Positions 33,795-42,562 of a stretch of 64,000 nucleotides of DNA are shown piece after piece (the first letter of the stretch is position 1; each line of letters starts with the position of its first letter). The notes beneath the pieces were generated by a model. The model saw nothing but the letters and a program-made list of their open reading frames with translations, had not been told where the DNA came from and searched no databases. The DNA comes from Priestia taiwanensis. Lineage in GTDB: Bacteria > Bacillota > Bacilli > Bacillales > Bacillaceae_G. The DNA is taken from contig NZ_BMFK01000001.1 of NCBI RefSeq assembly GCF_014638355.1, positions 62,001-126,000 of the forward strand, read 5' to 3'. A program made the translations under genes and the position numbers.

Positions 33795-33850
33795 ACAAAA
33801 ACTATTGCGCATTTATAGTATGTGTGATAAATTAATCTAAATATTCCAAT

Positions 33851-33886
33851 AAAAACAGTAAATAGAGGCATATTTACTGTTTTTGT
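33851..33886. terminator. Intrinsic terminator of the spoVA operon
   Basis: A perfect 14-bp stem (33851-33864 with 33871-33884) with a 6-nt loop. The stem ends in Ts on the plus strand and starts with As. Confidence 0.88.
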
Positions 33887-33968
33887 AGTATAAGCATTTC
33901 GAAAATACGAACATATAATAGAGTAGAACAGTTCGGCTAGTCTACATTGGATGAGGGGAGATAGGGTA

Positions 33969-35297
33969 GTGTACTTGCATGGAACGAGCGCGGTAAATGA
34001 ACGAGGGAATTTAACAATTGGTGGAATGGATACGACAGAGTTAGTCAAGCAATACGGTACACCATTGTATGTATATGACGTTTCTCTTATACGTCAAAAA
34101 GCGAGGGGATTTGTTGATACTTTTGCGAAACATGGAATGAAGGCGCAAGTTGCTTATGCAAGTAAAGCATTTTGTACAGTTGCAATGCTTCAAGTAGTAG
34201 AAGAAGAAGGATTAAGTTTAGATGTTGTATCTGGAGGCGAATTATATACAGCACTACAAGCGAATTTCCCGACAGAACGTATTCATTTCCACGGAAATAA
34301 CAAAAGTAGAGAAGAGTTGGAGATGGCCTTGCGTGCCAATATAGGATGTATAGTTGTCGATAACTTCTATGAACTAGAGTTGTTAAAAGAGTTAACGGAA
34401 CAATATGAACAGCGTATGCCAATTTTATTACGTGTGACACCAGGTGTAGAAGCGCATACGCATGAATATATTTTGACAGGGCAAGAAGATTCGAAGTTTG
34501 GTTTTGATTTGCAAAGTGGCGGGGCAACAGAAGCTGTGCGACGCGCACTAGAAGCACCGTATCTCTCTTTGTTAGGTGTACATTTCCATATTGGATCGCA
34601 AATATTTGATATGACATCGTTTCACTTAGCTGCAGAAAAAGTATTCCAATGTCTCGTGCAGTGGCGTGATGAGTTTGAATTTATCTCAACAGTCTTGAAC
34701 TTTGGTGGAGGATTCGGTATTCGTTATACCGATGAAGATATTCCTGCATCGCCAGCGGTATGTGTGGAACATATTATTTCGGTAGCGAAGCATTTTACAC
34801 ATATTCATGGTATGGTGTTACCGGAAATTTGGATTGAGCCAGGAAGGGCTTTAGCTGGTGACGCAGGAACAACATTGTACAAAGTTGGTTCGACGAAGTA
34901 TATTCCGAACGTACGTAATTACGTATCTGTAGACGGTGGAATGAGTGATAACATTCGTACAGCTCTATATGATGCGAAATATGAAGCGGCTTTGGCGAAT
35001 CGGATGAAGGAAGAGAAGACAGAGCTTGTCTCTGTAGCAGGGAAATGCTGTGAAACAGGGGATATGCTTATCTGGGATGTGACATTGCCTTCACCGAAAG
35101 CAGAAGATATACTTGCTATTTCATGTACAGGTGCATATTGCTACTCGATGGCAAGTAACTATAATCGTTTGCCACGACCAGCTGTAGTTTTTGTTGAGAA
35201 TGAGGAAGCACAGGTTGTTGTGGAACGTGAGACGTATGAGGATATTATAAAGTTTGATAAAGCCTATAAATCGGTCGTAAGAAATAATGAACGATAG
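33969..35297 (+). CDS. lysA: Diaminopimelate decarboxylase
   Basis: The 442-residue fold-type III PLP enzyme has the Schiff-base lysine in AYASKAF (Lys66), HFHIGSQI, LNFGGGFGI and EPGRALAGDAG, plus the catalytic cysteine block AGKCCETGDML. It converts meso-diaminopimelate to lysine, the final step of lysine synthesis. GTG 33969 gives the family N-terminus MYLHGTSAVN with GGGGAGATAGGG upstream, whereas ATG 33951 would overlap that box. lysA follows spoVAF as in many Bacillus. Confidence 0.95.
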   Translation: MYLHGTSAVNERGNLTIGGMDTTELVKQYGTPLYVYDVSLIRQKARGFVDTFAKHGMKAQVAYASKAFCTVAMLQVVEEEGLSLDVVSGGELYTALQANFPTERIHFHGNNKSREELEMALRANIGCIVVDNFYELELLKELTEQYEQRMPILLRVTPGVEAHTHEYILTGQEDSKFGFDLQSGGATEAVRRALEAPYLSLLGVHFHIGSQIFDMTSFHLAAEKVFQCLVQWRDEFEFISTVLNFGGGFGIRYTDEDIPASPAVCVEHIISVAKHFTHIHGMVLPEIWIEPGRALAGDAGTTLYKVGSTKYIPNVRNYVSVDGGMSDNIRTALYDAKYEAALANRMKEEKTELVSVAGKCCETGDMLIWDVTLPSPKAEDILAISCTGAYCYSMASNYNRLPRPAVVFVENEEAQVVVERETYEDIIKFDKAYKSVVRNNER

Positions 35298-35300
35298 GAG

Positions 35301-35335
35301 AAGAAGGTTCGTACGTGAGTGCGAGCCTTCTTTTT
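35301..35335 (+). terminator. Intrinsic terminator after lysA
   Basis: AAGAAGGTTCG (35301-35311) pairs with CGAGCCTTCTT (35322-35332, one G-U), followed by Ts. Confidence 0.88.
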
Positions 35336-35495
35336 AATTTTGGGATAAGTGGATGTATAATTTCTTCCCATGTTGGGTAACTTGATTAAATACGTAAATG
35401 GAGCGGCTAGTAAGGGTGGTGGAGGCTTTCCTTTTTGGGAGGAGTAGGGAAGTGATAGAATGGAGGTGTGGAGACAAAATAAGGGAGAAGAAAGA

Positions 35496-36131
35496 ATGAA
35501 ATTAGAAAACTATTTAGCTGAAACATTTCCTAATCTTGTGTTACGTTCCGCTGTTTTTTATAGCTGGGAAGTAGGGGTTCGTTACGAATTAGGTGTTATG
35601 AAAGAGAATGATACGACGATAACGTATTTACAAGGTGTATATAACAGGGCTATTGCATTGTTTCATGCATTGCATCTATTGGATGATGAAGTGTATATTG
35701 TTATCGACGTTAATGATTATGCGGATGGAAAAACGTTCAAACGTAAATTAAATATTTTTGCGCCGTATGTGAAGAAGAAAGAAGATTTATATCGCGTACA
35801 TCATCAAACAATTCCATATGTGTATCCGGAAGATAATGAAGAGGGTCTATATAAAACACATCGCTTTACATTACGTTGTCGTCCTTCTGATATACGTTAC
35901 GTGCAGATGATACAAGCGATTTGTAATCAAGATATGGGGATGCGTCCGAAGCTGTATCATTGTGTGTATTTTATTAATAGGAAGAATGATACGATTTTTC
36001 ATGTGTATGATGATCGAGGATGTGATGTTATTGCGACTTCAACGGAAACAATTCGCTATGTATATGATACATATAACGAATGGATATTAGACTACGACCG
36101 ACCAGCAATCGATAACGTATTTAATAGATAA
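35496..36131 (+). CDS. DUF3885 domain protein
   Basis: The 211-residue protein resembles the DUF3885 family (N-terminal ENYLAETFPNLVLRSAVFYSW, C-terminal IFHVYDDRGCDVIATSTETIRYVYDTYNEWILDYDR). ATG 35496 is chosen with GGGAGAAGAAAGA upstream; an in-frame ATG at 35460 is possible. It has no membrane segment. The function is unknown; members are found near polymorphic toxins in some Bacillus and may be immunity proteins, but no toxin gene is adjacent here. Confidence 0.8.
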   Translation: MKLENYLAETFPNLVLRSAVFYSWEVGVRYELGVMKENDTTITYLQGVYNRAIALFHALHLLDDEVYIVIDVNDYADGKTFKRKLNIFAPYVKKKEDLYRVHHQTIPYVYPEDNEEGLYKTHRFTLRCRPSDIRYVQMIQAICNQDMGMRPKLYHCVYFINRKNDTIFHVYDDRGCDVIATSTETIRYVYDTYNEWILDYDRPAIDNVFNR

Positions 36132-36136
36132 ATAGA

Positions 36137-36166
36137 AACAGGACAGCCTACGTGGACTGTCCTGTT
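36137..36166. terminator. Bidirectional terminator-like hairpin
   Basis: AACAGGACAG (36137-36146) pairs with CTGTCCTGTT (36157-36166) between two convergent genes. The T-tract is weak on both strands. Confidence 0.65.
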
Positions 36167-36172
36167 GTCGTC

Positions 36173-37051
36173 TTAACTAAATAATGTTTTGAAGAATGCG
36201 CCGATTGCATCGAATAGGCGGCTGAAGAAATCACCGATTGCTGCGAAGAATGATTTACCTTCTTCTGATTCTAAGAAGCCTGTTACTTGGCCTTTAATGT
36301 TGTTAAGACCTTCGCCGACTGCTTTCCAATCAATGTTGATATCCTTCATAGAATTGAATAAATCTACTAAGCTCTTTAACTGTTCATCAGATAATGTTAG
36401 ATTGAATTGTTCTGCTAGTCGTTGGATTAGCGATTGAACTTCTTCTTTTGTTTGCGGTTGTTCTGCCGCAATCTCTTTCTTTACTTCTGAGATGAACTGA
36501 ACTGCTTGGTCATTACCGATTGATTCACCAAGCTCTGCCGTTGTTACCATTTCTTTGTTTGCGACGATTTTAACTTCATCGTCAATTTTTGTATTTGTTG
36601 ATGTTTCGTATGCTTTCATAATACCTGTTAAAGCAGCTGTTCCCGAAACAGGGAATGGTGATGTGATGTAGATTTCTGCATCTTTCAGACCAGCTGTAAC
36701 TAAGGCACTCGCATACATGTTATCTTCTACCCAGTTAATGTTGTTCGTCTTTACGACAACACCTGTACCTTTTTTCGTATACGTAATCATGGCAGAAGAA
36801 ATTGCTCTTGTGCCGATTTGAGATTTCGGGATAACATCTCCTAGATATTTATGTTCTTCTTGGTTTGATACCGTAATTGTTTGAACACCTTGTGGGGCAT
36901 TCATGTCTTTTAAGACTTGATTTTTTTGTTCAGTAGATAAATTTTCGCCTAATGTAACGATCGATTCGCCTACTACTACGTCTGCAAGCGCTGGTAGTGG
37001 TAATAGCGTAATGCACACCGCTAGGGCTAAAGCTGTTAATTTTTTAAACAA
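36173..37051 (-). CDS. ypuA: YpuA, secreted DUF1002 protein
   Basis: The 292-residue protein starts at TTG 37051, eight bases after AGGAGG, which gives a clean signal peptide (FKKLTALALAVCITLLPLPALA, cleavage after Ala). The mature part matches DUF1002/YpuA: ESIVTLGENLSTEQKNQVLKDM and SSAMITYTKKGTGVVVKTNNINWV, with a helical tail. YpuA lies next to lysA and ppiB in Bacillus. It is probably extracytoplasmic; the function is unknown. The longer reading from 37111 has no signal at its N-terminus and includes the ribosome binding site. Confidence 0.92.
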   Translation of the reverse strand: MFKKLTALALAVCITLLPLPALADVVVGESIVTLGENLSTEQKNQVLKDMNAPQGVQTITVSNQEEHKYLGDVIPKSQIGTRAISSAMITYTKKGTGVVVKTNNINWVEDNMYASALVTAGLKDAEIYITSPFPVSGTAALTGIMKAYETSTNTKIDDEVKIVANKEMVTTAELGESIGNDQAVQFISEVKKEIAAEQPQTKEEVQSLIQRLAEQFNLTLSDEQLKSLVDLFNSMKDINIDWKAVGEGLNNIKGQVTGFLESEEGKSFFAAIGDFFSRLFDAIGAFFKTLFS

Positions 37052-37267
37052 AGGTAACACCCTCCTTGAATATCTTGAATAGTACAGGGCAGTGAGTTCA
37101 TTATAGTACATTTTTGAGATTTGTCACGTTTTTTCTAAATAAGTGGAATTATTATCCATTTATGGAGTTTGTCCAAAATGAGAAAAATGACCGTCAGTAG
37201 AAGGATTTAAGTAGTTTTTAGTCGAATGAATGTCATGATAGAATAAGAGGCAAAGGAGGGGATGGGA

Positions 37268-37759
37268 ATGCTTGATTATCCTGCTATGCTTCAGTTAGAA
37301 GGAAAGCGTGTTGTCATTGTTGGTGGGGGAAAGATCGGCCTAAGAAAAGCACAAGGATTTGCTGGGACGGGTGCAGAAGTGATAGTAATTAGCCCGGAAA
37401 TTGTAGAGAGATTCAATGAACTTACTTTTATAACGTGGGAGAAGAAGTACTTCGAGCCAGAGGATATAAAGGAGGCACACCTTATCTTTGCGGCAACGGA
37501 TGATAAGGAAGTGAATCGTCTCGTGAAAGCTTGTGCGAATGATTTCCAGTGGGTGGATGTGGTGAGTGAACAATCAGAATCCTCGTTTCACGTTCCGGCT
37601 GTTGTAAGGAGAGGCAAGTTGACGTTGACTGTCTCTACTTCAGGCGCAAGTCCAGTTCTAGCGAAAGAGATTAAGCAACAATTAGCTAAGCAATACGATG
37701 AGAGATATGCTTCTATTGTAGAAGAGTACAAAGCGAAGCGGAAGCAAGAAAAAGCATAA
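37268..37759 (+). CDS. Precorrin-2 dehydrogenase / sirohydrochlorin ferrochelatase-like protein (Met8/YlnF type)
   Basis: The 163-residue protein has a Rossmann NAD site VVIVGGGKIGLRKA (residues 14-27), the FAATDDKEVNRLV segment and the SFHVPAVVRRGKLTLTVSTSGASPVLAKEIK block of the siroheme synthase N-terminal half. It oxidises precorrin-2 to sirohydrochlorin, with possible iron chelation. ATG 37268 is preferred, eight bases after AGGAGGGG. It stands alone here, without other siroheme genes. About the usual length for the Bacillus single-domain form, lacking a complete dimerisation domain. Confidence 0.88.
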   Translation: MLDYPAMLQLEGKRVVIVGGGKIGLRKAQGFAGTGAEVIVISPEIVERFNELTFITWEKKYFEPEDIKEAHLIFAATDDKEVNRLVKACANDFQWVDVVSEQSESSFHVPAVVRRGKLTLTVSTSGASPVLAKEIKQQLAKQYDERYASIVEEYKAKRKQEKA

Positions 37760-37828
37760 GGAGCTTTGTTCATTTCAATTGTTTTGTGGTATGATATATC
37801 AGATACAAAATTAGGAGGTACATATCTT

Positions 37829-38266
37829 ATGAAAAAAGCAAGTATTGAATTCGAAAATGGCGAGAAAATCATCATTGAATTATATGCGGAGCATGCTCCA
37901 GGAACAGTAGAAAACTTCGAGAAGTTAATCCGTCAAGGTTTCTATAATGGTTTAACATTCCACCGTGTTATCCCTGGTTTCGTAGCACAAGGCGGATGCC
38001 CATACGGAACAGGTACTGGTGGTCCAGGATACGAAATCGACTGTGAAACAGCAGGCAACCCACACCGTCACGTAGCAGGTGCATTATCAATGGCACATGC
38101 TGGCCGTAACACAGGTGGAAGCCAGTTCTTCATCGTTCATGAGCCACAACCACATTTAGATGGCGTACATACAGTATTCGGTCAAGTAATCGAAGGCCTG
38201 GACTCTGTTTACCGCATTCATCAAGGCGATGTAATGAAAGAAGTAACAGTTTGGGATGAAGAGTAA
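37829..38266 (+). CDS. ppiB: Peptidyl-prolyl cis-trans isomerase B (cyclophilin)
   Basis: The 145-residue cytoplasmic cyclophilin has the family core [31 protein letters not shown] with the catalytic Arg, [16 protein letters not shown], and the C-terminal [14 protein letters not shown]. It accelerates proline isomerisation in folding proteins. ATG 37829 has AGGAGG upstream; the longer reading from 37766 is rejected. Codon use is strongly biased, suggesting high expression. Confidence 0.96.
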   Translation: MKKASIEFENGEKIIIELYAEHAPGTVENFEKLIRQGFYNGLTFHRVIPGFVAQGGCPYGTGTGGPGYEIDCETAGNPHRHVAGALSMAHAGRNTGGSQFFIVHEPQPHLDGVHTVFGQVIEGLDSVYRIHQGDVMKEVTVWDEE

Positions 38267-38411
38267 TATACTATTTGACGTGGACGTAATATAACGTATA
38301 CACTAGTTCTTGGTGAAAATAGGGTAATGATAATCTTACTATTCTTAGGGCTTTTGTACAAAGCGCTGTTATGGTTATTTTGTGAGTCATTCATGAGTAA
38401 GGAGTTGTATC

Positions 38412-38783
38412 ATGTTAATACGGTATAAAAAGCATTATGAAAAGATTGCAATGGGATTGTTGTCATTTATGCCTAAAGAAAAGAACTTGAACAATTTACG
38501 TGCGACGATGAAGAAGTATGAGGCAGATCCGAACTACAAATTGTATCTTTGGAAACATGAAGAAGATATGATTGGTATTATTGGAATATACGTGCAAGGT
38601 GATAGTATTCAAATTGAGCATGTATGTGTTAATCCATCTCATCGGCAGCAAGGAATTGGAAAACAAATAGTAAAAGCATTAAGCGCAGAATATCCGACAA
38701 AGAATATAACAGCGAGTGAAGATACAATGAATTTTTATGACAAATGTTTTTGTACAATAGAAAATAGTGTAGAGCAGAGATAA
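38412..38783 (+). CDS. ribT: RibT, GNAT-fold protein
   Basis: The 123-residue protein starts [21 protein letters not shown], highly characteristic of Bacillus RibT, and has the acetyl-CoA motif [15 protein letters not shown] (residues 75-89). RibT is the last gene of the riboflavin operon in B. subtilis, with a reported GNAT fold and unclear substrate. Here it lies after ppiB, but no ribDEBAH genes and no FMN riboswitch are present upstream, so it is an orphan at this locus. GTAAGGAG precedes the ATG. Confidence 0.9.
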   Translation: MLIRYKKHYEKIAMGLLSFMPKEKNLNNLRATMKKYEADPNYKLYLWKHEEDMIGIIGIYVQGDSIQIEHVCVNPSHRQQGIGKQIVKALSAEYPTKNITASEDTMNFYDKCFCTIENSVEQR

Positions 38784-38798
38784 TTATCTCTGCTTTTT
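38773..38798 (+). terminator. Intrinsic terminator after ribT
   Basis: AGCAGAGAT (38773-38781) pairs with ATCTCTGCT (38786-38794) around AATT, followed by a T-run; the ribT stop lies in the stem. Confidence 0.9.
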
Positions 38799-38817
38799 TT
38801 GTATGGGGGTATGTGGA

Positions 38818-39381
38818 ATGAAGACGGAAAAAGAAAAAATGTTAGCTGGAGAATTGTATCAAGCAGGTGATGCTCAATTAATGAAAGAAAGAGTACATGC
38901 AAGACGGCTAACAAGATTGTTTAACGAAAGTCTAGAGACAGATGAGAGCGAACGAACAGAACTACTCAAAGAACTGTTTGGTTCTACAGGAGACAATCTA
39001 TACATAGAACCAACATTCCGTTGTGATTATGGTTATAACATACATATCGGTGAGAATTTCTTTGCTAATTTTGATTGTGTGTTTTTAGATGTTTGTGAGA
39101 TTCGAATAGGAGATAACTGCTTCATCGCACCAGGTGTACATATATACACTGCAACGCATCCACTGAATGCAATGGAAAGAATATCTGGCGCAGAATATGG
39201 CGTACCAGTAACGGTTGGTGACAACGTTTGGATTGGTGGAAGAGCTATTATTAATCCAGGTGTTACAATAGGAAATAACGTAGTGGTTGCTTCGGGAGCT
39301 GTCGTGACGAAAGACGTGCCGGATAATGTTGTCGTTGGAGGAAATCCTGCGAGGGTATTAAAGCAGATTAAAAACAAGTAG
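38818..39381 (+). CDS. Maltose/galactoside O-acetyltransferase-like protein
   Basis: The 187-residue left-handed beta-helix (hexapeptide-repeat) enzyme has the MAT/GAT N-terminal domain ([17 protein letters not shown]) and repeats such as NIHIGENFF and [22 protein letters not shown]. The catalytic histidine is in TATHPL. It transfers acetyl from acetyl-CoA to sugars. ATG 38818 gives the conserved family N-terminus; the upstream GTG at 38803 is rejected. Its place between ribT and ypuF suggests insertion into the conserved block. Confidence 0.92.
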   Translation: MKTEKEKMLAGELYQAGDAQLMKERVHARRLTRLFNESLETDESERTELLKELFGSTGDNLYIEPTFRCDYGYNIHIGENFFANFDCVFLDVCEIRIGDNCFIAPGVHIYTATHPLNAMERISGAEYGVPVTVGDNVWIGGRAIINPGVTIGNNVVVASGAVVTKDVPDNVVVGGNPARVLKQIKNK

Positions 39382-39458
39382 GGAGAAGAGGGGATAGAGC
39401 TCGAGCCTTATGAAGATAGTATTGAATTTGTGAAAGCGCTATATCGTTAAATGTGTAT

Positions 39459-39507
39459 AAAAGAAAAACAACAAGCTAGAAGGCTCATCGCTTGTTGTTT
39501 TTCTTTT
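39459..39507. terminator. Strong bidirectional terminator
   Basis: An 18-bp perfect stem (39459-39476 with 39490-39507). It lies between the acetyltransferase gene and convergent ypuF, with A-run and T-run on the two sides; the ypuF stop overlaps it. Confidence 0.9.
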
Positions 39508-40012
39508 TGAGTACCAATTGCTTCTCACGTTCTTCAATTACATCCGAGCGGTCGCGAAGCATATGCTTATGTACAATGTGCTCGTCCGGGATATAAGAAC
39601 TATCGGCAAATATGAATCCACGATCATGACAATGTTCGGTACATGTTGTCAGTAAGTTTGCATCACAAATCGGTAAGTTGAGATGCGTGTATGGTTCATG
39701 CTGGCGAATTAGTTCTAAGCGAGTACGTATACGCGACAGAAGTTCTAGTGCGTCTAAGCCGAGTGCTTCGATTGGTTCTTGATTCGCTGTAAGAATACGT
39801 TCGCTACTTGCTAACATCTTCTCGGCGCCGCGGAAGTTTCCTCGTCGTTGATGGTATAAGGAGACTGCAATTTGAATAAGCCCAACCCAGTGGATTTTTC
39901 GTTCGCCTCGCTCATCTTCTTTCCAATGTTCTTCTAATAGCTCGTGGCATTCGAAATAGTCACGATCACCGTGAAAGTGACTAAGAAATTCAATATATGC
40001 ATGTGCGTACAT
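39485..40012 (-). CDS. ypuF: YpuF, DUF309 protein
   Basis: The 175-residue protein has the DUF309 motif HGDRDYFECHELLEEHWKEDE (residues 14-34, with conserved His, Glu and His), followed by helices (GLIQIAVSLYHQRRGNFRGAEKML), and an extra C-terminal region. DUF309 proteins are small helical-bundle, possibly metal-binding proteins of unknown function. ypuF sits beside scpA in Bacillus, as here, although on the opposite strand. Confidence 0.9.
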   Translation of the reverse strand: MYAHAYIEFLSHFHGDRDYFECHELLEEHWKEDERGERKIHWVGLIQIAVSLYHQRRGNFRGAEKMLASSERILTANQEPIEALGLDALELLSRIRTRLELIRQHEPYTHLNLPICDANLLTTCTEHCHDRGFIFADSSYIPDEHIVHKHMLRDRSDVIEEREKQLVLKKKNNKR

Positions 40013-40077
40013 GGATTTCGTCCTCGTTTCTTTTGTTTTTCTACTATATATACTACAACGTCACCCGTACATAAGGA

Positions 40078-40105
40078 AAGTGCCTAGAATGAATTCTAGA
40101 CACTT
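40078..40105 (-). terminator. Terminator for the yjcZ-type gene
   Basis: AAGTGCCTAGAAT (40078-40090) pairs with ATTCTAGACACTT (40093-40105) with one G-U pair and a very small loop; a partial T-tract follows on the minus strand. Confidence 0.65.
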
Positions 40106-40114
40106 CGGATGATT

Positions 40115-40210
40115 TTAGTAGATCCAGCTTGCACCTATGATTATTAATAAAATGAATAGTACAACGATTAGCGCAAATCCATTGTGAAATCCACCGTAAC
40201 CTTGACCCAT
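40115..40210 (-). CDS. YjcZ-family sporulation mini-protein
   Basis: This 31-residue ORF is too short for ordinary gene calling. The peptide has a Gly/Tyr/Phe-rich head (MGQGYGGFHNGFA) and one hydrophobic helix (LIVVLFILLIIIG), ending ASWIY. This is the hallmark of the YjcZ family of small Bacillus sporulation-associated membrane proteins. AAGGGGGATT lies upstream of the ATG, and a palindromic terminator follows. It is expected in the spore or mother-cell membrane; its role is unknown. Confidence 0.87.
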   Translation of the reverse strand: MGQGYGGFHNGFALIVVLFILLIIIGASWIY

Positions 40211-40385
40211 TTTGTAATCCCCCTTACCATTTGTACTATGAAACTACACTGTTATCATATGTCACTTGTAATCTAATGTATGGGTATCCGCCTATTTTTT
40301 GGATAAATTGAAAAAGTTATTGGTTTGTGCCCTAAAAACGTCTATACTTATACTGTTATAGAAAAGAATAGCGTGGTGGAAAAGT

Positions 40386-41138
40386 GTGCAATACAATGTA
40401 AAAGTAGATGCGTTTGAAGGACCATTAGATTTATTACTACATTTAATTAACCGATATGAAATTGATATATATGATATTCCCGTTGCACAAATTACGGAAC
40501 AATATTTATTGTATGTTCGTGCAATGCAGGAATTACAGCTTGATGTAGCGAGCGAATATTTAGTTATCGCTGCAACATTACTAGCGATTAAAAGTAAAAT
40601 GCTTCTTCCAAAACAAGAGGACGAGCTGTTAGACGACGAACTATCGATGGATTATGAAGAAGATCCTCGTGAAGAATTAATAATGCGCCTAATTGAGTAT
40701 AAGAAGTTCAAAGAAGCCGCGACACAGCTACAAGAACGAGAAGAAGACCGCTCGCAGTTATTCTCGAAACCCCCAATGGTGATGGACGTATCAGCAGTGG
40801 AAGTAGAAGAGGATAAGAATGCATCACTGAACGTATCGCTCTATGATATGTTAGCGGCATTCCAAAAGTTAATGAAACGTAAAAAATTACAAAAGCCACT
40901 CCAAACGAAAGTGGCACGACAAGAAATATCAATTGAGCAACGAATGAGCGACATCATGACGGAATTACGAAGCTTTACAGGACGCCGAAGCTTCTATGAT
41001 TTATTCCCGTTCAAAGAACGTGAAGCAATTGTCGTTACGTTCCTAGCAATCTTAGAATTAATGAAACAGAACTTAGTACAAGTAGAGCAAGAAGGAAACT
41101 TCGATGAAATTTACCTTCAAGCAAGTGAAAGTGCGTAA
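40386..41138 (+). CDS. scpA: Segregation and condensation protein A
   Basis: The 250-residue kleisin has the conserved N-terminal [32 protein letters not shown] (SMC-neck binding) and a C-terminal winged helix that contacts the SMC head. A central acidic linker ([20 protein letters not shown]) joins them. With ScpB and SMC it forms the bacterial condensin that organises and segregates chromosomes. It starts at GTG 40386 after GGTGGAAAAG. scpB follows 15 bp later. Confidence 0.95.
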   Translation: MQYNVKVDAFEGPLDLLLHLINRYEIDIYDIPVAQITEQYLLYVRAMQELQLDVASEYLVIAATLLAIKSKMLLPKQEDELLDDELSMDYEEDPREELIMRLIEYKKFKEAATQLQEREEDRSQLFSKPPMVMDVSAVEVEEDKNASLNVSLYDMLAAFQKLMKRKKLQKPLQTKVARQEISIEQRMSDIMTELRSFTGRRSFYDLFPFKEREAIVVTFLAILELMKQNLVQVEQEGNFDEIYLQASESA

Positions 41139-41153
41139 GAAAGAAGGCGATTT

Positions 41154-41744
41154 TTGGTGGCAGATAGACAAGAACATAAAGCAGTGATCGAAGGATTATT
41201 ATTCGTAGCTGGAGATGAGGGAATTGAACCTCATCAAATTGGTCATGTGCTAGATATCCCGTTAGATGCGGTACATGCATTAATTGATGAATTAAAGAAC
41301 GACTATGCAGAACAGAAGCGTGGACTAGATATTGTTCAGTACGGCAAAGTATTTCAATTATCAACACGAAAAGAACACGCCTCTTATTATAAGAAACTAT
41401 GGGAAAACCCAAACAACTCATCTCTATCACAAGCAGCATTAGAGGCGTTAGCGATTATCTCATATAGACAACCAATTACACGAACAGAAATTGAAGAAAT
41501 TCGCGGTGTGAAGTCAGAGCGCCCAATCCAAACACTTGTGTCGAAGCTTCTTATTAAAGAAGTAGGACGAGCAGAAGGAACAGGACGTGCCATTCTGTAC
41601 GGTACAACGAAAGAATTCTTAAATCATTTCGGCTTACGTTCGCTTGAAGAGTTACCACCATTAGCGGAAGAAATCGAAGTAGACTCGGAACAACAAGAAG
41701 CGGACTTATTCTTCAGCAAATTTACAGAAGCGACGAATGAATAG
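41154..41744 (+). CDS. scpB: Segregation and condensation protein B
   Basis: The 196-residue protein has the two winged helices of Scp[22 protein letters not shown] in the first, and [31 protein letters not shown] in the second. It dimerises and binds the ScpA linker. The start is TTG 41154 or GTG 41157 after AGAAGG. It forms an operon with scpA and ends at a terminator. Confidence 0.95.
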   Translation: MVADRQEHKAVIEGLLFVAGDEGIEPHQIGHVLDIPLDAVHALIDELKNDYAEQKRGLDIVQYGKVFQLSTRKEHASYYKKLWENPNNSSLSQAALEALAIISYRQPITRTEIEEIRGVKSERPIQTLVSKLLIKEVGRAEGTGRAILYGTTKEFLNHFGLRSLEELPPLAEEIEVDSEQQEADLFFSKFTEATNE

Positions 41745-41769
41745 TAGAGGGATATCCCTCTGCTTTTTT
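41744..41769 (+). terminator. Intrinsic terminator after scpB
   Basis: AGAGGGATATCCCTCT stem (about 41744-41763) followed by a T-run. Confidence 0.87.
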
Positions 41770-41811
41770 TGAAATAGGAATTTCAGGCTGGATATAGAAA
41801 GGAGTAAGTAG

Positions 41812-42414
41812 ATGAACAAGGTAGATGAAACTCGAGAGCTTATTATTCGAACATCCTTAGCATTATTTAATAAAAAAGGGTATAGCCAAACATCGATACA
41901 AGATATTATGGAAGTCGCGGGGTTACCTAAAGGAGCAATCTATAGACGATTTGAGAATAAAAACGACATCGCTATTGCATCATTTGAGCGTGCGAGTAGT
42001 ATTCTTTGGGAAAGTTTCTTAGACGCTGTGGAATCAAAAGGAACAGCGACAGATAAATTAATGGCGCTATTTCATGTGTATGAGGATGCTGTTCATCACC
42101 CTCCTATTGCTGGTGGATGCCCATTACTGAATACAGCTGTAGAAGTTGATTTTGGTTTTCCAGAACTTCGTGAGAAAGCAGCTCAGTCGCACGAACATCT
42201 GATGCATTTCATCCAATCTATTATCAATGAAGGGATTTCTTCGAGTGAATTTCGTCAAGATATCGATTCGAATTCATTGGCATCTTTCTTAATTTCGACG
42301 ATTGAAGGAGCTATTATGGCGAGTCGTGTATCTCTAAACAATGAACATATGCAGCATAGTGTAAAGCAAATACATACTCTTTTACAGTATTATTCAGTAA
42401 AGAACCACGGATAG
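41812..42414 (+). CDS. TetR/AcrR-family transcriptional regulator
   Basis: The 200-residue protein has the TetR N-terminal helix-turn-helix (ELIIRTSLALFNKKGYSQTSIQDIMEVAGLPKGAIYRRFENKNDI) and a helical ligand domain with HPPIAGGCPLLNTAVEVDFGFPELR, as in the AcuR/YxaF-like C-terminal group. It lies upstream of a perfect palindrome at 42506-42534 that precedes two enzyme genes, so it very likely represses them. AGGAGTAAG precedes the ATG. The cysteine in GGCPLL might sense electrophiles, by analogy only. Confidence 0.93.
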   Translation: MNKVDETRELIIRTSLALFNKKGYSQTSIQDIMEVAGLPKGAIYRRFENKNDIAIASFERASSILWESFLDAVESKGTATDKLMALFHVYEDAVHHPPIAGGCPLLNTAVEVDFGFPELREKAAQSHEHLMHFIQSIINEGISSSEFRQDIDSNSLASFLISTIEGAIMASRVSLNNEHMQHSVKQIHTLLQYYSVKNHG

Positions 42415-42505
42415 ATTCATTCGTATCCTTGGTTCTTTTTTGTTTGTTCACGAAATTATCACAATTAAATACTGGAAATAAATGCTATCTCTATGTACAA
42501 TATAC

Positions 42506-42534
42506 TTATCGGACCGAACCGTTCGGTCCGATAA
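42506..42534 (+). promoter_or_regulatory. Perfect palindromic operator for the TetR regulator
   Basis: A 14-bp perfect inverted repeat (TTATCGGACCGAAC and its complement) around a single central base. A TATACT minus-10-like box lies directly before it (42501-42506), so a bound repressor would cover the transcription start of the DJ-1/HD operon. The GACCGAAC-GTTCGGTC core resembles common TetR operators. Confidence 0.88.
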
Positions 42535-42562
42535 CCAATAAGTAAGGATGGGAGAATGATTC

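Noticed and set aside
34087-34617. A 176-codon minus-strand frame inside lysA
   Set aside because: It is fully antisense to a well supported lysA gene and has low-complexity Leu/Tyr/His composition typical of shadow frames.
38267-38411. FMN riboswitch expected before ribT
   Set aside because: No RFN-type conserved blocks could be found in the leader.
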